The position numbers and the translations under genes were made by a program. This document shows, one piece after another, positions 10,335-18,600 of a DNA stretch of 64,000 bases (position 1 is the first letter of the stretch; the number at the start of each line of letters is the position of its first letter). Source of the stretch: Pictodentalium vernedei (taxonomy: Eukaryota > Mollusca > Scaphopoda > Dentaliida > Dentaliidae); contig CM062296.1 of NCBI GenBank assembly GCA_031216915.1, forward strand, positions 799,509,022 through 799,573,021. The letters are read 5' to 3'. A model generated the notes under the pieces. That model had not been told where the DNA came from. It worked only from the letters and a program-made list of their open reading frames with translations, and did no database searches.

Positions 10335-11161
10335 TGTAACGGTAAACCAGTGTTTCAGACCTGGCATGAATAACAGTTTGTGGTTGTCATTCAAAACCCT
10401 GACTGCTCCACAGATCTATCGATACTAAATGACTAAAGATAAAGATAAATTACGCAAGACAAATGGGTTAGGAATAAAATAACGGATGCACAGACTTCCA
10501 AGGGATTTGGGATATATAAAACTGCTTAAAAGGGAATACAACTGAACAAATCAAGGGAGATAATTCTGGCAATTACTGAAAGTGAGAGGAGAAATGTGCA
10601 AGGTATGGATTTCCCCCTTTTAAGCTCAAAACTACCCCGGGCAATAAAATGTTAGGCTTGAATCCAGCAAAAGAAGAGAAGGGATGAACGATTACTAGAA
10701 TCACCCATTATAAGGATGTAACTAAAATATAGGTGAGGCAGTGAAGGGTAAGTTTTGTATAAAAATAACCAAAAGGCATCAGGATGACAATCAAACCCAG
10801 AATAGACTACATGTGCACTATGTAGGTCATTCTGGCACTGAGTGTAAGGCTGATTATATTGGAACCTTCTTTTGCTTTCAACAATACCTAACAGGTCACC
10901 AGGAATTGTCAGGATACCGACACCAGTAGACAATGTCTACAATTAAAATAAGAAAATTTTAAAGTCATTAAATTTATTATTTGACTGTCAACGTATATGC
11001 AAAAACGGCCATTAAAACAGTTTACAAATTTTATACAATCACATTCAGACCCCACAAGACAAGACACCGACATAAAACAAGCACAATGCAAATGAAAATG
11101 AGACAATGAAATGGATAATGGATCTAATATAAAGGAAGCTAAATGATTTGATTGGATGATG

Positions 11162-11228
11162 GCCGATAGGCTTCAGCCCAAGGATGAGCGAATTAACGGT
11201 ACTCATCCTTTAGATGATGCTTATCGGC
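11162..11228. repeat. Two-tier hairpin in LTR leader
   Basis: Inner stem AAGGATGAG (11180-11188) pairs perfectly with CTCATCCTT (11202-11210). Outer stem GCCGATAGGC (11162-11171) pairs with GCTTATCGGC (11219-11228) with one wobble or mismatch. Equivalent structures are at 22276-22342, 33385-33451, 44504-44570 and 55625-55691. It lies in the U5 part of the predicted leader RNA. Confidence 0.75.
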
Positions 11229-11299
11229 GAATGAATAGTCCTTGAAACCTGATTTACTCGACTACAAAGCCAACATGCACAGTTTGCAAGGCTCCGCAT

Positions 11300-11509
11300 G
11301 AGGCCTCCGGCTCCCCATGTTTCACTATACTCCACTGGAGAGACGGGAAAATAACACCGAAGCCCACACGTATATATGAACCAAACGTGAGGCCTCCATC
11401 TCACTGCATTTACTGGTGAGATGGGAAAACCACCAAAGCTCAAGCGAACAGTTAGCTAGGCTGCTCACAAGGCCTCCATCTTACTGTGTAACAATCCACT
11501 TGCAAGATG
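11300..11509. repeat. Series of AGGCCTCC-headed hairpins in LTR leader
   Basis: Three successive units begin AGGCCTCC, near 11301, 11390 and 11470, and each is followed by a stem. The clearest is CATCTCAC (11397-11404) pairing with GTGAGATG (11416-11423). The third has CATCTT (11477-11482) pairing with AAGATG (11504-11509). Units are about 80-90 bp apart and diverged except for the stems. Equivalents lie at 22414-22623, 33523-33732, 44642-44851 and 55763-55972. Confidence 0.6.
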
Positions 11510-12766
11510 GGACGATCAAACGAAACAGAGCAATAGCTCTGAAAGACTGTCCCAATGGTCGATCTCCCACAATGGGGGTATTATACTCCCACTATGAGGA
11601 ATCGAGCATTAGGCACTACGAAAGTGTGTACAGTGTCCCGCCAAAAGGGCGCTATACACTGAACTAGAAATTACAACCTAACTTACACAACACCGGTCCA
11701 GATAAAACTGGAGTAAATTGACGGAAAAATGCTTATCGAATCACCGCTAGTCAGGATGCACCTCAGCGGGAGGGACAGTAGGATGCTGTTCCTCTCGCCG
11801 AACTGCATCATGACAAACAGAGATTTGAGAGACTGGGCTGACCATACAATTTTTCTTGGCACATCCCAAATATGGGATAAATTCCAAAAACACCTGTCAA
11901 TATTATTAACAGAATCTCAATTTCATTAGCAAGACAAACTCAGGATTGTTTCTCCACTCCTACACTTGTAACTGCAAGCAACCATATTTATGACTAGACA
12001 CCACCAGTTAACATAACAAATAACATATTGTCTGGTCATTCAATGTATTGTGCTTCGACAGGAGGGTCCTTAATAAGGATCATCCTCTCGGGAGCAACAT
12101 CCCGAACAACCATACAACAAATCCTAACAAACTGAGTTTTAAATTAACAACCTCCAACGCAATGAAAATGATTAGCCTTATTTAAGGCAAAACTTTTATT
12201 ACCTGTTTTCTAATTTTTGAAGTTGTCAAGAATCGCCAACGTACCTTCAACACGTGCTCTACGCCACTGTAGCTCTAGGTGCAACACCACCAGGTGAAAC
12301 CCCAATGGAGCTCCATCAGACGTTGTATCGCACATAGAACTAGAGTGTAAATTAAATAGCAGAGCAGTGTGCATTTACTTGAAACTACATTGTACATGTT
12401 TAACCTTTACTATAGGCATTACACAGCTTTGTTAAGCTTTCACTCTCTCACACACGCCTTACCATAGTGGGCAATCTCTCCTACAAGCAATATTATTAAG
12501 CCAACAACCAAGTCACATGTCCAGCCCCAGAATAGTATTCGCCAGACATTCCCTTGTGACGGGTATGAGTACACATAGTCAGACCCGTCATTGTTTTCAA
12601 TTAACAACAGGAAAATGATGGGCGAATAAAATCCAGCCTGAACATGCGGCCGCTGACCCCTAGGCTATGGTAAGTTACGAACATTGTTCTATTATTACAA
12701 CGTTCCCTCACCATGCATTGATTTTATTAAATTGTTTTATTACTAGACATCATAGAGAAAACCTAG

Positions 12767-13559
12767 GGCCTCTTGGCCCCTACTTTAGGCCTCTTGGCCC
12801 TGTATATGGGCCTCTTGGCCCTGTGAACTGGCCTCTTGGCCATGAATAGCACCCTGGCTTCTTAGCCTAAAGTACTGCTATAATTTACTTTCATATTGAG
12901 GAAATATGGCCTCTTGGCCCTGTGTACTGGCCTCTTGGCCCTGTACACCCATAGAAATAAACCCTCTAAAATTTAGGGTGGCATTGGCTGCTTAGCTCTG
13001 TGCTCCCCACTCCTTGAATAAAACACCCAGATACTTCTGAACTGGCCTCTTGGCCCAGTGAGCTTAACAAAGTAAATAAATAATTTAAATACTAGGGACA
13101 ATGCTAATTTTGTAAACCCTGTACACACCTCTTGGCTCTGTGTACGCCTACAGAAATAAATTGAGAAAGAAATATTTGAGGGGCAAACGCTGTCCTACCG
13201 GGCCTGTACACTGGCTTCTCAGCCCTGTGTACTACAAAAAATGAGTAAACACTGGTCAGAAAATATTAAAATACTGAAAGCGCTGGCCTCTTGGCCTGCG
13301 TTCCCTAACGAAAATAAATAAATAGAAAACCTATTAATTGCTGATAGCACTGGCCTCTTGGCCTGCGCCCCCTAATAAAAATAAATAAATAGGTAAAACC
13401 CGCAAAATCACCGATAGCGCTGGCTTCTTGGCCCTGCGCTGCCTAACAGAAATAAATAGAAAACCTATTCAGTGCACTAGCCGCTTGGCTCTGTGCGCCC
13501 CCCCCCCTCCCTAAAATAACACGAATAAGTAAAAAAACTATTGCGAGTGCCTCTTGGCT
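12767..13559. repeat. GGCCTCTTGGCC minisatellite in LTR 1 (16 motifs)
   Basis: Exact or near copies of GGCCTCTTGGCC start at 12767, 12788, 12809, 12830, 12856, 12908, 12929, 12986, 13044, 13126, 13213, 13284, 13352, 13422, 13479 and 13548. The first four and one later pair are spaced 21 bp (one step 26); the rest lie about 50-90 bp apart. The motif is an interrupted palindrome with GGCC arms. Many copies are followed by CCTGTGTAC-like or CCTGCG-like bases and by AAATAAATA. It lies in the predicted transcribed leader, where the RNA would read GGCCAAGAGGCC. Confidence 0.9.
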
Positions 13560-13671
13560 TCGCAATAATCCTTCATCATGAAATTGAGACTCACAAAGAA
13601 CTTCTTCCGTACGCTTCTTTTAGCTCTTATTGTGTGTCGGGATTCAGCCCCGCTTGAACCAGTGACTTCTG

Positions 13672-13679
13672 CTTTTATA
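13672..13679 (-). promoter_or_regulatory. TATA box of LTR 1
   Basis: TATAAAAG on the minus strand, about 640 bp from the LTR 5' end. It implies transcription starting near 13645-13650, a U3 of about 0.65 kb and an R-U5 of about 3.3 kb. A palindrome-like GGGTCACATGACACCC (13695-13710) with an E-box core sits about 16 bp upstream of it. Confidence 0.65.
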
Positions 13680-14316
13680 CTCTACAAAACCCGCGGGTCA
13701 CATGACACCCGTCAAAACACGCCGGAGTTGACCCCTGCGTGTTTCAGCGGGACTCAGGCAAGTGAGCAAAGGTCAACGCTAAAAAAATGATAGAATTTGA
13801 TTAATAAGGATGCTGGTGTGACCCAGCATTAACACCATTCAAAACCCCAACACAATACTGAGAAATTTATAGGACAAGTAAACTGGAATAACTTTATGCG
13901 ACCGGCGAAACCAATAAGTGCAAAACAAACTGATTTCCAAGTTGAAAATTTCCCAGTACGCATTGCGAAACATGACAGCCTTCAGGCGAAAACACGCCGA
14001 AGCGTTGCATATAAAAATGTCAAAATACAAGCTTATGGAATTATTTTTCAACAAACAAAGTCCACCAAGTATAAATAAGGTGTGATATGATTAAAGTGAG
14101 GCAGTCACAGTGGTATACACCCTGTGAAAAAAAAACAATTGTCCCAAGGTGACTTACGAATTACCGAAAAGACCTTGTTAGGCTTGTACAATTATTTTCG
14201 CATTATCGCAAGTTGTAGCACAGGTTTATAAACCTTTTCCGTCGGTATTTCCGATGGAAACTTGATAAAAAAATTATTTTTTTTTTTGAAAATAGCGTGA
14301 GGCCCGTTTCGCCACA

Positions 14317-14329
14317 CTACCCTCTCCTT
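14317..14329 (-). other. Polypurine tract, copy 1
   Basis: AAGGAGAGGGTAG on the minus strand, directly upstream of the 3' LTR start TGTGGCG. It fits the primer for plus-strand DNA synthesis. Confidence 0.8.
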
Positions 14330-14580
14330 AGACTTTTTGTGTCCTCACAAAACACTTACCAACATAGACGTATAGATTGAAATATTGAAGACACAGAAAC
14401 ATATATAAAAAAAAAAATTCATTAGAATGACCTTCCCCTCTGACACATAAATATCAGCAACATTGTCATTTTAAATAACCTGAAAAAATATAAACAGTTA
14501 GTGAAATTGTTTTTTTGTTTTTTTTGTTTTTTTTTTACACACCAGTTGTCACTACCATTGTTATTGTTCAAGTCAGTCTC
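14330..14580 (-). other. 3' non-coding segment between ORF4 and polypurine tract, copy 1
   Basis: About 250 bp without coding signs. On the element strand it contains A-rich runs (plus-strand T-runs near 14511-14534) and a GGTAAGT donor-like site (plus 14354-14360). Equivalent segments follow ORF4 in copies 2-5. Confidence 0.5.
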
Positions 14581-14880
14581 TCACTCTTCAGTCTTTTTTG
14601 CTTGAATACTTCCACTGCTACCACTTTTACTGTTGTCCTTATGAATGATTGAAAGTTTATCTGTAAACAAGTCTTTCCATTGTGTCTTTGGTCCATATTT
14701 ACAAATTTTGTGTTTTGCTTTTTCACCAGTCGAACTACTTTTTCTCTTCTTAGACTTATCTTTAGTTGTAATGTCTGTTTTGTTATGTTCACTCATGCTT
14801 TTTTGTGCTAAAAGAGTTTGTAAGGTTTCTTCTTGTTTGGTCATAACATTTGTGGCCGTAATAAGAGCTTCAGTAACCAT
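14581..14880 (-). CDS. ORF4, small basic protein overlapping ORF3, copy 1
   Basis: 99 residues in the -1 frame relative to ORF3. The first ATG is in strong context (GCCATGG). A second in-frame ATG (Met13) overlaps the ORF3 stop as ATGA (14844-14841), which would allow termination-reinitiation. The protein has a helical start (about 1-30), a basic nuclear-localisation-like KDKSKKRK at 40-47, and a Lys/Ser-rich tail. No family is recognised. It may act together with ORF3 or extend its coiled coil. An in-frame TGA two codons before the first ATG excludes a long upstream extension. Expression is inferred only. Confidence 0.55.
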   Translation of the reverse strand: MVTEALITATNVMTKQEETLQTLLAQKSMSEHNKTDITTKDKSKKRKSSSTGEKAKHKICKYGPKTQWKDLFTDKLSIIHKDNSKSGSSGSIQAKKTEE

Positions 14881-15569
14881 GGCTCAAAAGTGTTCTGAAA
14901 TGTTTGTAGTTGCTTCTTCATTTCACACACTTCTTCTTTCAGTTTTGAGATCTCTTTGTCTTTCATTTCTATATCCTTAGTTACTGCTGTGTTTTCCTCA
15001 GTGTGCGTTGTTTGATCTTTTAGCTTCACAACTCTTTTGTCCGTCACTGTTTCAAAATCATCAAAAAATGTTTGCTCTAAATCCAGAGGCTTTACCAATT
15101 CTTTTAAAAAATCGTTGTCATCATTTGTTAAATCTGAGAAGTCCACCCCTTGAAGTAGATTCAAAGATTGTTCTTCACTTTTCACTTCTACACTCTTGTT
15201 TTCATTCTTGCCCACTTTCTTTCTCTCATTCCAGACTTTCATGGACTCTTCTTGAGTTTCCCTTATTACATCCTTCCCTTCAATAATCTCAGATGGTTTC
15301 TCAATCACTTTCTTATATTTATCATCTTCTAACACTACTCCCATATCTCTGAATTTGGCTACTTTTTCCTTGTGAATTGGGAATGTGACTTGGTGCTTGT
15401 CAAATAACTTTTCATTCATTGCCTTGTAACCACACAGGGAACAGTTAAATGGCGCTTCCTCAGGTTTAATATGCCTTGCCAGGAAATGATTAAAGACTTT
15501 GTTTTTCTCACTGGCAAAATTACATCGGCCACATCTCCATACTCTGCCTCTGTTAGAGCTATTCATCAT
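14841..15569 (-). CDS. ORF3, zinc-finger/coiled-coil accessory protein, copy 1
   Basis: 242 residues, starting 89 bases after the pol stop, in the place where env-like genes sit in some elements. It has no signal peptide or membrane segment, so it is not an envelope. Two zinc-finger-like motifs lie at the N-terminus: C13-X2-C16-X11-H28-X4-H33 and C43-X2-C46-X12-H59-X6-H66. An acidic, charged middle follows, then a likely coiled coil at about 198-228 (EMKDKEISKLKEEVCEMKKQ). I do not recognise the family. A nucleic-acid-binding, oligomeric accessory protein is inferred. The stop overlaps a start in the next ORF as ATGA. Copy 1 has I in KKVIEK and N in EENTAV, where other copies have N and S. 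Confidence 0.8.
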   Translation of the reverse strand: MMNSSNRGRVWRCGRCNFASEKNKVFNHFLARHIKPEEAPFNCSLCGYKAMNEKLFDKHQVTFPIHKEKVAKFRDMGVVLEDDKYKKVIEKPSEIIEGKDVIRETQEESMKVWNERKKVGKNENKSVEVKSEEQSLNLLQGVDFSDLTNDDNDFLKELVKPLDLEQTFFDDFETVTDKRVVKLKDQTTHTEENTAVTKDIEMKDKEISKLKEEVCEMKKQLQTFQNTFEPWLLKLLLRPQML

Positions 15570-15591
15570 CTAAGAACAGAAGGAAAACTCC
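15570..15591 (-). promoter_or_regulatory. Predicted 3' splice acceptor before ORF3, copy 1
   Basis: TTTTCCTTCTGTTCTTAG directly precedes the ORF3 ATG: a pyrimidine-rich tract ending in TTAG. It suggests ORF3 is made from a spliced subgenomic mRNA, as for env of retroviruses and errantiviruses. Confidence 0.65.
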
Positions 15592-15658
15592 ATTCAAACC
15601 GACAGTCATCATTTATCCCATAACACTCAACACTGAACACGCAGTACACTTAATCATG

Positions 15659-18600
15659 TTAATAATCATCATTTAATGTAAAAAAAGGTGGGCATCTCTT
15701 ATTAAAGGCTTTGACTGCTGTCTTTGTCCACTGGGGTATGTGGTCTCCTCTGTAGGGCTTCAGTTTATTGTGATTGACTATTTTACCCTTGAAGGATTTA
15801 CCCATCTGTATCATGTAATTCAAATCGGATATCTTCTTTAACACCACACCTGGCCCCACATACATAGGCTGTAATTTTGGACACACACCTACTTTACATG
15901 CTTCATTCATCAACCACACAAGGTCCCCTGCTTCATATCTGATTAGTTTAGAATTCACATCGTACACCTCTTTCTGTCTTTTAGCAGCTTTGTTAAGTTG
16001 CTTTCTAGCAATCGCATGGGCAGCATATAGTCTTTCTCTCAATCGCTCAACATATTCGCCATACGAGCTACACACTTCCTCAGTCTCACATCTTTTCAAG
16101 TTGAACATAAGTTCTGAAGGAAGTCTCACTTCCCTCCCAAGCATCATTAGATTTGGGGACATCCCAGTGCTTTCATGAGGAGTCGCCCTATATGCGGCGG
16201 CTAAACAACCTAAATTCAAATCCCAATCGGTCTGTTCCCCTTTCAAGTACGCTTTAATCATCCTGAGAAGGGTCCTATTGAAACGTTCGGCTTGGCCATT
16301 TCCCTTCGGGTTTCTTGGACTGGTTCTTGTCTTCCTGATCTCCATCAAATTACACAATTCTTTAAAAACATCACTTTCATAATTTCGACCCTGGTCAGAA
16401 TGTAAACTGAAAGGGCACCCATACCTTCCAATCACTTCGTTTAAAATTTTCTCAGCGCAGGTCTGCGCTGATTGATCTGGGACAGGAAATATTTCCACCC
16501 ATTTTGTGAAATGGTCAGTAACAAGTAAAATGTACTTGTGACCCCTGGGAGTACGTGGAAGTGGACCAAGTATGTCGGTTGCAAGTCGATCCAGTGGGGC
16601 ACCAACACTCATTTTTCCAAGTGGGGCTTTGTTTCTCTGCACTGGTGGCTTGATTGCTTCACACTCATTACACTTCATCACCCAGTTTTTAACATCAATT
16701 CGGAGTTCAAACCAATAGAAATGTTGTAGAGTTTTCTCAATGGTCTTTTTACCACCAAGATGTCCTGAGAGAACGGTGTTGTGCATTTGATACATTACTT
16801 CTTTTCTCAATCTTTTGGGCACAATCAACTGCAATTGTGATTGCAAGGCATCAGGTTTGCAGAAACGTCGATATAGTACTCCACCTTCCACTTCAAGTGA
16901 ATCCCAGATGTTCCAATAATGACGTGCAGCTGGACTTAATGCTGTTACTTCTGAGTGAGGTGGCCGTTCACCCTTCAGTTTTGCTGCAAGAATTGACTGG
17001 GTGTCCTCATCTTTTTCCTGCATCGATTGAATTTCAGGATTAGTGTACTTTGAACCAAATTGCAAAAAGGTTTCAGTAACCTGCTTGTCACTAGTACCAC
17101 TGTTGGGCTCATCTGATGAATTGCTATCTTGTAATTTGCTTGCTGCTCGAGTCCTAACTGAGCGATAGCTTGCCGTCTCTGGGTTGGGAGAAATATGTTC
17201 ACCCTGTGTTGTTTCCATAGTTTCCTCTGTTCTTACCAGTGCTTGACCCATTCTTCTCTTGCACTTTGAGCATGGCCCACACTTAAGTGCTTCCATCATA
17301 TCAACCTCAGAACTTTGGCAATTCCAAGGATTGGGGCACCGCGACATAGCATCTGCATTGCCATGTTTGGTTCCCATTCTATAAGTGACAGAGAAATCAT
17401 AAGCTGACAATATCTCAATCCATCTGGCCACTCGTCCTTTTGGTTCCTTCAAAGTAAATAGCCATATGAGAGCCTGATGGTCTGTTCTCACCTCAAATTT
17501 TCTTCCTAATAAGTATTGGCGGAAGTATTCAATAAAATATCTACGAGCCAGAAGCTCTTTGTCAGTGACAGAGTAATTTTTTTCGGCTTTATTCAATGTT
17601 CTACTGGCATATGCTATGACTCGCTCTTTGCCCTCTTGCACTTGACTTAGTACACTCCCAATGCTTTCGTTACTGGCATCACAGTCTAGGATAAATTTAC
17701 CAACATCATTTGGATATGCCATGATATCTGGACTTATCAATCCTCTTTTGAGCTCTTCAAAAGAGCTTTGGCACTTTTCATTCCACGTAAATTTAACACC
17801 TTTTTTGGTCAAGTCTACCATAGGCCTTACAAGCTTGGCAAAATCCTTTATAAATCTTCGATAATAACTTCCCATTCCAATCACCTGTCTAATTTCTTTT
17901 ACTGTCTTAGGTACAGGCCACTGCAATATCTTGGCTACGTTTTCAGGATTGGGCATGACCCCCTCCTTAGAGACTATATGACCGAGGAATGTCACCTTCT
18001 TTTGCAGTAGAGCACACTTGTTTGGTTTCAACTTCAAACCAGCTTCCTTTAACCTCAATAGTACTTCCCTTACTCGAGCCAGGTGTTCATCTAAATTTCT
18101 CCCAAATACTACAAAATCATCTATATAAATGAGGCATGTTTGCCACTGGAGTCCTTGCAGGGCAAGCTCCATAGCTCTTTGAAAACAAGGGGCCGCGTTA
18201 CAGAGACCAAATGGCATCATTTTGTACTCAAATAGTCCATACTTGGTAACAAAAGCTGTTTTTGGTATGTCTTCCTTTCTCACAGGTACCTGATGATAGC
18301 CTGATGTGAGATCAAATGTTGAGAATAAGCTTGACCCCGCCACAGCATCTAAACAATCTCTTATCCTGGGTAAAGGGAAAGCATCAATTTTTGTTACAGC
18401 ATTAACCCTTCTATAATCAACACAAAGTCTAAGTTTGCCTGATTTCTTTGGAACTAGCACTATTGGTGATGCCCAAGGGGACGTGGATTTTTGTATGACA
18501 TCTTGCTCTTGTAGCTTATTGATCGTCTTTTTCAGCTTCTCAGCATATGCCATGGGAACTCTCCTCGGCAGCTGTTTTATGGGAGGTGCATCGCCTGTAA

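Larger units (their letters stand above)
10335..14316 (-). repeat. LTR 1 (3' LTR of copy 1; left end of array)
   Basis: On the minus strand the LTR begins TGTGGCGAAACGGG at 14316, next to a polypurine tract, and ends CCGTTACA at 10335. The TG..CA ends and short inverted termini are as expected for integrase substrates. Its length of 3982 bp is far above the few hundred bases to 2 kb common in animal gypsy elements. It holds a TATA box, a GGCC-motif minisatellite and leader hairpins, but no supported coding region. Private features: the 7-A run near 13783, an A-run near 14127, and AATTT where other LTRs read ACTTT near 11929. The outer edge is flanked by GGTAT. Confidence 0.92.

Noticed and set aside
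10652-10933. 93-codon minus-strand open frame in each LTR
   Set aside because: No recognised motif or coding signature; it is preserved only because the LTRs are nearly identical. It could be an upstream ORF of the leader, but evidence is absent.
12667-12849. Open frame across the GGCC motifs reading as collagen-like GPLGP repeats
   Set aside because: The pattern is a by-product of translating GGCCTCTTGGCC; the start is lost in LTRs 3-5 by a one-base deletion.
13578-13790. Plus-strand open frame in each LTR with a signal-peptide-like start (KNFFRTLLLALIVC)
   Set aside because: It runs antisense over the predicted TATA box, its C-terminus changes with an A-run indel between LTRs, and nothing supports its translation. 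The hydrophobic start is likely chance.
14645-15286. Plus-strand open frames with hydrophobic composition opposite ORF3 and ORF4
   Set aside because: They are antisense shadows of the Lys/Glu-rich ORF3/ORF4 codons.
14841-15569. ORF3 as an envelope gene
   Set aside because: No signal peptide, membrane anchor or cleavage motif; the protein is charged with zinc-finger and coiled-coil features.
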